Assembly (NCBI GenBank): GCA_964444075.1
Contig: CAYUFF010000019.1
Span: 1-19,833 of the forward strand
Direction: 5' to 3'
DNA: 19,833 bases
From: CAYUFF01 sp964444075
Lineage (GTDB): Archaea; Aenigmatarchaeota; Aenigmatarchaeia; CG10238-14; SCSR01
Shown piece by piece: positions 7,291 through 13,871 of the stretch. The notes under the pieces are model-generated. The model worked only from the letters and a program-made list of their open reading frames with translations. It was not told the origin of the DNA and did no database searches. The translations under genes were made by a program, and so were the position numbers. Numbering within the stretch: the first letter of the stretch is position 1; each line of letters begins with the position of its first letter.

Positions 7291-7988
7291 TGTCCGACCA
7301 CAATATTTGTTATGTCGTTTCCGTTTATTAAAACTTTTCCGACGTTTCCGAGGAAGAAAGTTTGCCTACCGTCGTACACCACGCTTCCGAGGAAACTGAC
7401 GAACGTGACGTTTCTACCGTCCAGCTTCACCCACACCCTACCGTCACCGCTCTTCAACTCCCCGCTAACCCCATCGAGCCTCAACTCTTCTTGATACACG
7501 CCGGTCATCGTAAAGTTCGAGGGAGAAAACTCCACCAAAACCTCTACCGGAGCGTTGGGCGTGAGTGTGAAATCTCCTATTTCGAGCTCCTTCGTCGAGG
7601 CGAAGACCTTCACCGTGTCGTTCTCGCCGAAGCCGCCGAAGCTCACCCTCCCCTTTTCGATGACCAGCCTCAGCGGGACTTCACCGTCCTCGCCCTTCTT
7701 GCCGATTTTCACCTTTTCCCCCGCAATCTCGCTGAAAATTTCCTTGTACTTTACCCATCCCTGGAAGGTGGAGTTGGTGAGGAGAAAGCTTTTGCCAGAA
7801 AACACCTTTTGCTTCGTCGAAAACGTTATCCTAGCCTTGCCCTGCGGCACGGCTTTCTCGCCCGACAGCCCCGTGCCGATTTTCTCGCCGAGCTCCGTGA
7901 GGGAGATTTTGTTGAGGGGATGTCCCGGGAGGAGCATGAACGCTACCGCGAAGAGTACCAAGAGCGCGACGAAAAACCTCAGTCCCAT
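7287..7988 (-). CDS. Membrane-anchored, beta-rich extracytoplasmic protein, unknown
   Basis: A 233-residue protein starting MGLRFFVALLVLFAVAFMLL. A single hydrophobic segment (about 4-21) after one Arg acts as a signal anchor. The rest has no further membrane helix and is dominated by alternating Val/Thr/Phe/Gly segments, suggesting a beta-sandwich or beta-solenoid outside the cell. Sequons such as NST, NDT, NFT and NVT suggest glycosylation. I do not recognise a family. It is the first gene of the operon with sepF and shares a bidirectional promoter region with the DUF1512 gene. A link between the division ring anchor and the envelope is possible, but rests only on gene order. Confidence 0.65.
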   Translation of the reverse strand: MGLRFFVALLVLFAVAFMLLPGHPLNKISLTELGEKIGTGLSGEKAVPQGKARITFSTKQKVFSGKSFLLTNSTFQGWVKYKEIFSEIAGEKVKIGKKGEDGEVPLRLVIEKGRVSFGGFGENDTVKVFASTKELEIGDFTLTPNAPVEVLVEFSPSNFTMTGVYQEELRLDGVSGELKSGDGRVWVKLDGRNVTFVSFLGSVVYDGRQTFFLGNVGKVLINGNDITNIVVGQ

Positions 7989-8020
7989 GCTTATATTTTT
8001 AACCCGAAAACATTTATATT
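7989..8020. promoter_or_regulatory. Symmetric bidirectional promoter region
   Basis: Only 32 nt separate two divergent ATGs. A TATA-like TTATATTT at 7991-7998 lies 23-30 nt before the rightward ATG at 8021. ATTTATAT at 8012-8019 lies 24-31 nt before the leftward ATG at 7988. Each TATA therefore sits almost on the opposite gene's start point, so both transcripts should be leaderless and may exclude each other. Confidence 0.55.
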
Positions 8021-8551
8021 ATGCCCTTCGGGATCTTTTCGTCCAACCTCTCCGAGGGAACGTTGATACTGTTCCTACTCTGGATGGTACTCGCGACGAC
8101 GCTTTTTCCGGTACTCTACTACAGGAGCGTTTACCTCCAAGTCCTCTTCAAGCTGGAAAGCTTAGCGACTGTCATGGAAAGGGGAGTGGATTCTTCGGTG
8201 GAGCTACTCGTGAGGAAGGTTTCTAAGCGTTCCAAAAAATCGAAGAAGGAAATAAGGTCCGCCGTGAGAGATTTCTTGGAGTTCTTCACGCTCGAGCCCG
8301 TGTCTTTAGACCCGTTCGGAATAATCAGGAAGATAGAGCACATAGCCAACCTTTCGCGGGAGAGGTTCAGGACGTTCGTGAAGAAGCTAGCCCCCCAGCT
8401 TCCGGAGGAGGAGAAGGCCGACGTGATGATGGGGATCAGCGCAGCAATCTCTTTGAACCAGATAGCGAAGCTTCTCCGTCACTACGCGGAGTTCATCAAA
8501 AAGACCAAGACCGTTGAGCTTGCGATGGCGATAAAGATGCTCTCCCGATAA
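8021..8551 (+). CDS. DUF1512 protein, N-terminal part (frameshifted gene)
   Basis: The first 176 residues of a DUF1512-family archaeal protein of unknown function. A membrane helix lies at about 13-33 (GTLILFLLWMVLATTLFP), followed by a charged helical region. The frame ends MLSR then TAA at 8549-8551. The -1 frame from 8545 continues directly as PIIERTGKALIQGVEAL into the rest of the family, so one C missing from the CCC at 8544-8546 would account for the break. With it restored, the protein is about 410 residues with a single N-terminal anchor. The start ATG has a TATA-like element 23-30 nt upstream. Whether the break is real is discussed in the findings. Confidence 0.75.
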   Translation: MPFGIFSSNLSEGTLILFLLWMVLATTLFPVLYYRSVYLQVLFKLESLATVMERGVDSSVELLVRKVSKRSKKSKKEIRSAVRDFLEFFTLEPVSLDPFGIIRKIEHIANLSRERFRTFVKKLAPQLPEEEKADVMMGISAAISLNQIAKLLRHYAEFIKKTKTVELAMAIKMLSR

Positions 8552-9249
8552 TCGAGAGGACAGGGAAGGCTCTGATACAGGGAGTCGAGGCTTTGACCAA
8601 CGGTTGGCCGATAGGGGATGGGATAGGCCCCCTGGTGGCCGCAAGGTTGGTAGGAGCGAAGCCTAGGAAGGTAAGGGAAATAGAAGAGGATGTGCTCTCG
8701 ATAGAGAAAAGGTTCGACGGAAGGAAAGTTTACATCTTAAAGGCTAAGGGTCCTGGGGCGAGGTTGGGAAAGCTCGGGAGGGCGGTGGAAAAGTTGGTTA
8801 AAAGAGAGGGGAAGGTTGCAAAAATAATCACGATCGACGCTGCGGCAAAGCTCGAAGGCGAGAAGACAGGAAGCATAGCAGAAGGCGTAGGGGTTGCGAT
8901 AGGCGGGATAGGCGTAGATAAAGCCATCATAGAAGAAATCACCACCGAAAGGAGGATAGACTTAGATTCGATCGTGATTAAGATGTCTGCCGAAGAAGCG
9001 ATAATGCCGATGAAGGAGGAGATACTCAACTCCGTAGAAAAAGTTTGTAAGCGCGTGCTGCTCAACGTGGAGGCTACTCGAGGAGAAGGGGCCATAATCA
9101 TCGTCGGCGTCGGGAACACTTGCGGGATAGGAAACGACGAACCTTCTTCTCGCGAAGCCGAGAAGCTCGTGAAAAGCGTTTGGAGGAAGTTGAAGGCAAG
9201 GGAGAAGAGGAGGAAGAAAAGTTTCTTCAGGTGGATTATCGGTGGCTAG
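8545..9249 (+). CDS. DUF1512 protein, C-terminal part (frameshifted gene)
   Basis: This continues the preceding fragment in the -1 frame. The frame has no ATG near its beginning; only a TTG at 8593 could start it, and that would cut off conserved-looking PIIERTGKALIQGVEA. The Gly-rich signature NGWPIGDGIGPLVAARLVG lies near its start and GVGNTCGIGNDE near its end, with two Gly/Ile-rich strands between them (AEGVGVAIGGIGVDKAI). The C-terminus is a basic Lys/Arg tail. These motifs are what I associate with DUF1512; no biochemical role is established to my knowledge. The end overlaps the convergent taw1 gene by 14 nt. It is translated as a separate protein only if the frameshift is genuine and not suppressed. 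Confidence 0.7.
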   Translation, partial: PIIERTGKALIQGVEALTNGWPIGDGIGPLVAARLVGAKPRKVREIEEDVLSIEKRFDGRKVYILKAKGPGARLGKLGRAVEKLVKREGKVAKIITIDAAAKLEGEKTGSIAEGVGVAIGGIGVDKAIIEEITTERRIDLDSIVIKMSAEEAIMPMKEEILNSVEKVCKRVLLNVEATRGEGAIIIVGVGNTCGIGNDEPSSREAEKLVKSVWRKLKAREKRRKKSFFRWIIGG

Positions 9250-10183
9250 GCTCCTCGCTGAGCAAGTTCCTCGACCTTGCCAGGAGGCTTACCCTGCTCG
9301 CTTCGTCGTGAGTGATGAATTCGTAACCCAACGAATCGCTCAGCCTCTCCGCAAACTCCTTGATTTCCTCGTTGCTGGGCATCGCTTCTCTCGGCAACCT
9401 TTTCTGGCTCTCGCCTACGTGCATGTAAGCCTTGCATTCGACGAACTTCGGCTCGGCCTTCTCGATGAGCTTAGCGTAACCTTCCGGGTCCTTTAAGTTC
9501 AAACCCTTCACGAGCGTTAGCCTTATGACCGTCCTGCAACTGAAGCTTTTCATGAGTTCGAGGCTCTCGTTTACTCTCTCCCAGGCATCGTTTATCAAAG
9601 GAAGCGTAACCCTTTCGAAAGTTTCTTTGTCAGGACCGTAAAGGCTTATGTAAAGGTTCGTGGGTTCCGTTCCGAGTTTTTTCAACATTTCTGGCTGGCT
9701 TCCGTTAGTAACAAGGAATGCGGTAAAACCTCTCGAAATCAGGGTTTCTATCAGCTCTGGTAAGAAGGGGTAGAGCGTTGGCTCTCCGTCCAGCGAGATT
9801 GCGAAATGCTTTGGTTGCATAGCTTCTTCGAACATCCCCCTCGGAGTGTTGGGATTTCCCTTGAAACCTGAGAGCAGCTGCCTCTGCGCCAGGATGCAAC
9901 CCTCGATTATTTTCTCTGGCTCGTCCCACCTTTCAGGAAGCTTATAGGGAACTATACCGTGAAACCTCCAGCAGTGCAAGCAACGAAAGTTACAAGCGAG
10001 TATCGGGGTCATCTGCACGCAGCGGTGGGAGCGAATTCCATACCATCTCTTGTAGCAAAACCTCCTCCTGCTCAAAGCCTCCCTCGTCCAGTGACAAACC
10101 TTTACGGCTGAATGCTCCCCTACTATTCGGTATCCAGCGTTGAAAAGTTTTTTCTTCGCTTCCTCGCTGAGGAAGGTCGGCAT
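9236..10183 (-). CDS. taw1: Radical-SAM 4-demethylwyosine synthase (Taw1/TYW1)
   Basis: A 315-residue enzyme that condenses m1G37 of tRNA-Phe with pyruvate carbons to form the tricyclic 4-demethylwyosine. The radical-SAM cluster motif is C64-x3-C68-x2-C71 (CNFRCLHC). The family's second cluster cysteines are at C30, C43 and C55, with the spacing seen in the Methanocaldococcus enzyme. The SLDGEPTLYP segment and VTNGSQPEML are characteristic, and LYISLYGPD is also family-like. Like other archaeal Taw1 it lacks the flavodoxin domain of eukaryotic TYW1. Its substrate is made by Trm5 (516-1319). The ATG at 10183 is the only reasonable start. It converges on the DUF1512 gene. Confidence 0.92.
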   Translation of the reverse strand: MPTFLSEEAKKKLFNAGYRIVGEHSAVKVCHWTREALSRRRFCYKRWYGIRSHRCVQMTPILACNFRCLHCWRFHGIVPYKLPERWDEPEKIIEGCILAQRQLLSGFKGNPNTPRGMFEEAMQPKHFAISLDGEPTLYPFLPELIETLISRGFTAFLVTNGSQPEMLKKLGTEPTNLYISLYGPDKETFERVTLPLINDAWERVNESLELMKSFSCRTVIRLTLVKGLNLKDPEGYAKLIEKAEPKFVECKAYMHVGESQKRLPREAMPSNEEIKEFAERLSDSLGYEFITHDEASRVSLLARSRNLLSEEPSHR

Positions 10184-10398
10184 GCTCTCAAAAAATTTTG
10201 TATGAAAGTGAGAGTATTAAACTTTTGAACTTCATGACCAGCGGACAGGAGGTAAAGTTTCATTAACATACCCGCGTTCCTCTCTACCGTCCTGTCACTT
10301 CGGTTAATGTAACGATAAACAACTTCTTCGCTTTAACGAACGAGGCTTCACAAGTCAAATGTTAGACGTCTAACATTGCAAGCTTGCAAACCCAAAAT
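10184..10398. other. Intergenic region with inverted repeats and palindromes
   Basis: No coding frame is convincing here. It contains the taw1 upstream region, two interleaved inverted repeats (GACAGGA 10244-10250 with TCCTGTC 10290-10296; CATTAAC 10261-10267 with GTTAATG 10303-10309), a 20-bp palindrome at 10358-10377 and a 12-bp palindrome TGCAAGCTTGCA at 10377-10388. It lies downstream of the NTase gene and upstream of taw1. Confidence 0.5.
10358..10377. repeat. Perfect 20-bp palindrome, copy 1
   Basis: AATGTTAGAC followed by its exact reverse complement. The identical 20 bases occur again at 11169-11188, so the pair brackets the first HEPN/NTase module. It could be a dimeric repressor operator, a recombination or insertion site, or a transcription stop hairpin. 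Confidence 0.85.
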
Positions 10399-10722
10399 TC
10401 AAACTTCGATACCTTCCTTCACAGCCTCGCTCACTATGTTTACTCCTTTTTTCAAATTCTCGAATTCTTCTGGCGTGTAGCATAGAAAATCTACAGGAAT
10501 CCTCAAATCCCACTTCAACCACAATCCTTTCAACCTCTCGTAAAAAGGCTTGCCTTCAAAAACCTTTCCGACCAAGATTAGATCCAAGTCGCTATCCTCC
10601 TCGAATTCTCCGCGTGCGAAGCTTCCAAAGATTATGATTTTCTCGACGTTTACTTTCTTCTTAAATTCCTTTATTTTCTCGATTACTTCTTCTCTTGACT
10701 TTGGATAATATTCTTCACCCAT
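10399..10722 (-). CDS. Minimal nucleotidyltransferase (MNT antitoxin-like), pair 1
   Basis: A 107-residue minimal nucleotidyltransferase of the Pol-beta superfamily. The signature IIIFGSFARGEFEEDSDLDLILVG shows GS-x10-DxD with the two metal-binding aspartates. In MntA/HepT-type modules such proteins neutralise a HEPN RNase by adding nucleotides to it (known for characterised pairs; inferred here). The ATG at 10722 lies inside the end of the HEPN gene, overlapping it by 40 nt, which ensures coupled translation with the HEPN first. The C-terminal part FLCYTPEEFENLKKGVNIVSEAVKEG closely parallels that of pair 2 (LCYTPEEFEKMRKGITIVREALKHG), so the two are paralogues. Confidence 0.88.
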   Translation of the reverse strand: MGEEYYPKSREEVIEKIKEFKKKVNVEKIIIFGSFARGEFEEDSDLDLILVGKVFEGKPFYERLKGLWLKWDLRIPVDFLCYTPEEFENLKKGVNIVSEAVKEGIEV

Positions 10723-11054
10723 TTTACCACCCTTTTGGAATTTTCAAAAGCTTCTTCTACGATTTCCCGCGTGTATACAGCATCTATTACATAACGAGTT
10801 TCGATATAGTGCGGATTGAGAGAATCGCAAGCTTTAAGAATTTCTTGAGGAGCATTTACACTTTTTCCGAGCTCAACAAGATCATGGATTTTCCTTAGTC
10901 TCTTGAACTTAAGGATATGCAAAGCTTTCAATGCTTTTTCCGCTGCTTGGTGAAAAAGGAATGCCGCCACCTCTAACCTGTCGTTCATAAAATTGAATTC
11001 CCCGTCACTCAAATCTCTTTCGGCTTTTTTCAACCACTTGTCAACTTCTTCCAT
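10683..11054 (-). CDS. HEPN-domain protein (toxin-like), pair 1
   Basis: A 123-residue all-helical HEPN protein of the COG1895/COG2250 kind. It starts MEEVDKWLKKAERDL and has the typical core FLFHQAAEKALKALHILK, then RLRKIHDLVELGKSVN and NPHYIETRYVIDAVY. HEPN proteins paired with minimal nucleotidyltransferases act as RNases in type VII-like toxin-antitoxin modules. An R-x4-H arrangement is present in RLRKIH, but I cannot say that it is the catalytic one. Upstream is the NTase partner's only promoter region, with a palindrome at 11169-11188. The gene looks intact, unlike the HEPN of pairs 2 and 3. A housekeeping, non-toxin HEPN is an alternative. Confidence 0.85.
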   Translation of the reverse strand: MEEVDKWLKKAERDLSDGEFNFMNDRLEVAAFLFHQAAEKALKALHILKFKRLRKIHDLVELGKSVNAPQEILKACDSLNPHYIETRYVIDAVYTREIVEEAFENSKRVVKWVKNIIQSQEKK

Positions 11055-11168
11055 AATTTATTCTTAACATAACCACAAAAATTTTCCAAATTTTCTATCG
11101 TGCGTGATTTTGTTGAGATAGTAGTAAATAGCTTCTTCTCTTCAACGAGCAGTAATCTGGAGTAAAGA

Positions 11169-11188
11169 AATGTTAGACGTCTAACATT
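11169..11188. repeat. Perfect 20-bp palindrome, copy 2
   Basis: Identical in all 20 bases to 10358-10377. It lies about 115 nt upstream of the HEPN start codon and 93 nt before the methyltransferase ATG at 11282, so it could act as an operator for either divergent gene. Confidence 0.85.
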
Positions 11189-11248
11189 CTTTTCTCTTGT
11201 GGGTCGCCACATTAATTTCCTCTTCGCCTCCAACTCAACCTCAAGAAA

Positions 11249-11259
11249 CCTTAAGTTTT
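11249..11259 (+). promoter_or_regulatory. TATA-like element before the methyltransferase
   Basis: CCTTAAGTTTT lies 23-33 nt upstream of the ATG at 11282, consistent with a leaderless promoter. Confidence 0.3.
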
Positions 11260-11281
11260 TCTCGCGGGCAACATTTATTCG

Positions 11282-12001
11282 ATGAGCGAAAAAAGGCTAC
11301 GCTACTTCCCCGACGTGGATAAGCTTGACCGTTATCTCTACACTTCCGAGGAAGGAAAGAAAAGGCTTGCCGAGGTAGAAGAATACTTTCCCATCCTGAA
11401 GAAATTCCTCGGTAAAAAGATTCTCGACCTTGGCTGCGGTGCGGGGCTTTTCACGTTCTGGCTGGAGGAAAAAGGCTACGAAGTTACTGGCATCGATAAA
11501 AGCAAGCTCATGATAAAGCACGCTAACTTGCTGAAAGAAAAGCTGGGGTTTAAGAGCAAGTTCATCCTAGGCGATGCGGAAAACGTCAGGCTTGATGAAA
11601 AGTTCGATACCCTAGTGAGCTTTGGCAACGTGCTCTGGGCAATTCCGCCGGTGAAATTTGTAAGGATACTGAAAAATCTTAACAACTACTTGCAAGCGTT
11701 CTGCAGGGCGATAATCCATTACAAACCCTCTTTACCTTTGCTGGAAAGCGGGAAGCTGAAGAGGAGTGAGTTGAAGCATGAAAGAATCGTGAGCATTTAC
11801 GTCGGTTACGACGATGAAGCGTGCTGCATCGACAAGGTTTACATCGATACCTGCGGTAAAAAGCTTCCTCTGAAAAACCCCATAGCTGTTTGGTCTAGGA
11901 ACGTGGTAGAGGCAATCTTCTTAGCCTTCGGGTTCAAGCTCGTGAAGAGAATCGAGATCAAAGAAACCTCTAGCCTCATCGACGTTTACGAGAGGTGTTG
12001 A
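11282..12001 (+). CDS. Class I SAM-dependent methyltransferase between two HEPN/NTase pairs
   Basis: A 239-residue methyltransferase. Motif I is ILDLGCGAG (47-55), the ribose-binding acidic residue is in VTGIDKS, and AENVRLDEKFDTLVSFGNVLWAI covers the post-II region. The C-terminal half (NYLQAF to IDVYERC) has no recognised RNA- or DNA-binding domain and no DPPY or NPPF base-methylation motif, so a small-molecule or other unknown substrate is more likely than DNA. It is transcribed alone on the plus strand, divergent from pair 1 and convergent with pair 2, whose stop is only 19 nt away. Its position suggests it belongs to the accessory island, but a functional tie to the toxin-like pairs is not shown. 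Confidence 0.75.
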   Translation: MSEKRLRYFPDVDKLDRYLYTSEEGKKRLAEVEEYFPILKKFLGKKILDLGCGAGLFTFWLEEKGYEVTGIDKSKLMIKHANLLKEKLGFKSKFILGDAENVRLDEKFDTLVSFGNVLWAIPPVKFVRILKNLNNYLQAFCRAIIHYKPSLPLLESGKLKRSELKHERIVSIYVGYDDEACCIDKVYIDTCGKKLPLKNPIAVWSRNVVEAIFLAFGFKLVKRIEIKETSSLIDVYERC

Positions 12002-12020
12002 AATTAGCTGAGCGAAAAAA

Positions 12021-12350
12021 TTAGAGCTTCAACTCCTTCCCGTGCTTCAAGGCTTCCCTCACTATGGTTATGCCCTTTCTCATCTTCTCGAACTCTTCTG
12101 GAGTGTAGCATAGCGGCTCTATCGCTACCAATCCCCTCCACTCCGTAGCCACTCTTCTAATCCTTTCCAAAAAGTTCATGCCTTCGAACTTCTTGCTAAC
12201 TATTATCAGGTCGACGTCGCTGTCTTCCAAATGCTCGCCCCTAGCTCTACTACCGAAAAGTATGACCTTTTCCGGAGAGTACTTTCTCTTAATCCTCCTC
12301 AGAAAATCCTTTATCCACTCGTTTACCTTTTCATCGCTGATTTCACCCAT
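12021..12350 (-). CDS. Minimal nucleotidyltransferase (MNT antitoxin-like), pair 2
   Basis: A 109-residue minimal nucleotidyltransferase with VILFGSRARGEHLEDSDVDLIIVS, the GS-x10-DxD metal site intact. Helical residues after it (NFLERIRRVATEW) and the CYTPEEFEKMRKGITIV tail match the partner of pair 1, so the two pairs arose by duplication or are independent acquisitions of one family. The ATG at 12350 overlaps the repaired HEPN frame, which ends at 12323, by 28 nt, the same design as pair 1 (40-nt overlap). It remains intact although its HEPN partner is frameshifted; an antitoxin that outlives its toxin is expected in decay. Confidence 0.88.
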   Translation of the reverse strand: MGEISDEKVNEWIKDFLRRIKRKYSPEKVILFGSRARGEHLEDSDVDLIIVSKKFEGMNFLERIRRVATEWRGLVAIEPLCYTPEEFEKMRKGITIVREALKHGKELKL

Positions 12351-12707
12351 CGCATCACCTCTTCGGTTTCTTTTAAAATTCTTTCCGCAATCGCTTTATC
12401 GTACATTTCGTAAGGAGCTCCGTAGGCAGCGTTTGGGTATCGAGAAACCACGAATTCGGGAGTAAGTTCTCTCAGAAAACTTTCGAACCGCTTGGGTATT
12501 GCCTACTTTCTTTCCTAAACGGATCAAAGAATGAGTTCTCTCAGGAAGCTTTTTGTGAATGTGCATGAACAGAGCTTTAAGACCCTTTTCTACCGCTTGC
12601 TGGCAAAGGAAGGCCACGAGATGATATTCTTTAATCTTGAAGTTCTTCTTCGCAGATTCAAAATCTTTCAAAGCTTGCTTAAACCAGGCCTCAACGTCTT
12701 CCCTCAT
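12323..12707 (-). pseudogene. HEPN-domain protein, pair 2, broken by a one-base insertion
   Basis: The first part MREDVEAWFKQALKDFESAKKNF to RLGKKVG is a normal HEPN N-terminus with the core FLCQQAVEKGLKALFMH. After about residue 65 the frame becomes nonsense and stops at 12396. Shifting by one base at about 12499-12501 (an extra A in GGCAATACCC) gives VGIPKRF, then ESFLRELTPEFVVSRYPNAA and on to VMRWVKSAMKR with a stop at 12323. Restored length is about 127 residues, close to the HEPN of pair 1. The gene follows trpS by 9 nt in the same direction, so it is probably cotranscribed with it. It may be a true pseudogene or a sequencing error. Confidence 0.75.
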
Positions 12708-12716
12708 GGTTTAAGA

Positions 12717-13847
12717 TTAACCTTGAGTCAAAAATTTCTCGACGTTCACCTTCTCCCTCCTTTTTTTATGTTCTCTCAAAAACCTCGCTACCCTTTCAGC
12801 GAGCATTCTCTTGCAATCTCCACAGATCAACTCACCGCTCTTGCATAACTCATAGATTTCCCTAAGCTTTTCATCGCCCTCCTCGAAGAAATATTCGTAG
12901 TACTTAAACACAGAGCAGACTTCTGGCTTGCCTCCCTTTTCACGATGCTCTTTCAATGTACCTCCACCTCCGGTAACGGCGTCGAAGATTTTTTGCTTAG
13001 CGATCTCTTCGTCATCGTTGAGAAAAATGCAACTTCCTTCAGCGCTGCTCGACATCTTACCTTCTCCAAGCAAGCTCGGGAAGAATTTGGAATGAATCAA
13101 AGCTGGTTTAGGAAATCCAAGCTTTGGAGCAACGTCCCTAGTCAGCCTGAAGTGAGGATCCTGGTCTATCGCGCAAGGTATCAGGCAGAAGACGTGCCTT
13201 CCTTTCCTGACGCTCTCTATGAAGGCTGGAGCAGATTGTATCGAGGTGAAAAAGAACAAGCCAACGTTGTCGGAATCCTCGAAGCCGAACGTAGCCTTCA
13301 CCGTCGAGGCCGTGAGGTGCTTCGCAACCTTCAGGGCTATAGGGTAGAGCTGGGTTATGTCTTTGGTGTCGACGATTACCTCGAGGTTTCTTTCGTCGAA
13401 ACCCAACGCCAGTATGTCTTTCAAGTTTTCTCTCGCAAAGCTACCAGTCTCCTCCAACGAAAGCTTCTTCTTCACTAAAAATTTCTCATCGTCAGTAAGC
13501 TGGATTACTACCTTACAACCGAGCCTTTCCTGCAGGAATTTCGTCAAGAGGAAGGGGATCAAGTGGCCCAAGTGCATGTCTCCGGAAGGCCCCCTTCCCG
13601 TGTAAACGTAGACTTCCTCTCCTTTCTCCACCTTTTCTAAAAACACGTCCAAATCTCGATGGGAGAAGAAAATCCTCCTCCTCAACAAAAAGTGAAGTTC
13701 TCCGAGCACGCTTTCAATCCTTTCCAAGAGAGTATCGTCGATGAGCTTCGTACCGAACTGCCTTAAAAGCTTTTCGTAATCGACCTTTCCCCTAACCTCG
13801 TAGGGCGTTACCAAGAAAGGTTCTTCCCTCTCGTTAGAGGTCTCCAT
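12717..13847 (-). CDS. trpS: Tryptophanyl-tRNA synthetase
   Basis: A class Ic aminoacyl-tRNA synthetase that charges tRNA-Trp. From the ATG at 13847 it has 376 residues and begins METSNEREEPFLVTPYEVRGKVDY, the typical archaeal/eukaryotic-type TrpRS start. The ATP-binding HIGH-type motif is HLGH (92-95), within GRGPSGDMHLGHL, and the second signature is KMSSS (264-268). CAIDQDPHFRLTRDVAPKLG and the C-terminal ICGDCK are family features. An in-frame TTG at 13871 would add 8 residues and is less likely. Downstream, 9 nt away, are the HEPN and NTase genes of pair 2. The rightward intergenic space carries its promoter, but I cannot choose a TATA with confidence. Confidence 0.93.
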   Translation of the reverse strand: METSNEREEPFLVTPYEVRGKVDYEKLLRQFGTKLIDDTLLERIESVLGELHFLLRRRIFFSHRDLDVFLEKVEKGEEVYVYTGRGPSGDMHLGHLIPFLLTKFLQERLGCKVVIQLTDDEKFLVKKKLSLEETGSFARENLKDILALGFDERNLEVIVDTKDITQLYPIALKVAKHLTASTVKATFGFEDSDNVGLFFFTSIQSAPAFIESVRKGRHVFCLIPCAIDQDPHFRLTRDVAPKLGFPKPALIHSKFFPSLLGEGKMSSSAEGSCIFLNDDEEIAKQKIFDAVTGGGGTLKEHREKGGKPEVCSVFKYYEYFFEEGDEKLREIYELCKSGELICGDCKRMLAERVARFLREHKKRREKVNVEKFLTQG

Positions 13848-13871
13848 AGGTATAATTTGGTAAGAAGACAA

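Noticed and set aside
11030..11233. Minus-strand 67-codon frame covering the second palindrome
   Set aside because: It overlaps the HEPN start, contains the palindrome as coding sequence, has no recognisable features, and lies in what should be the promoter region.
13848..13871. TTG start adding 8 residues to TrpRS
   Set aside because: The ATG at 13847 gives the usual family N-terminus.
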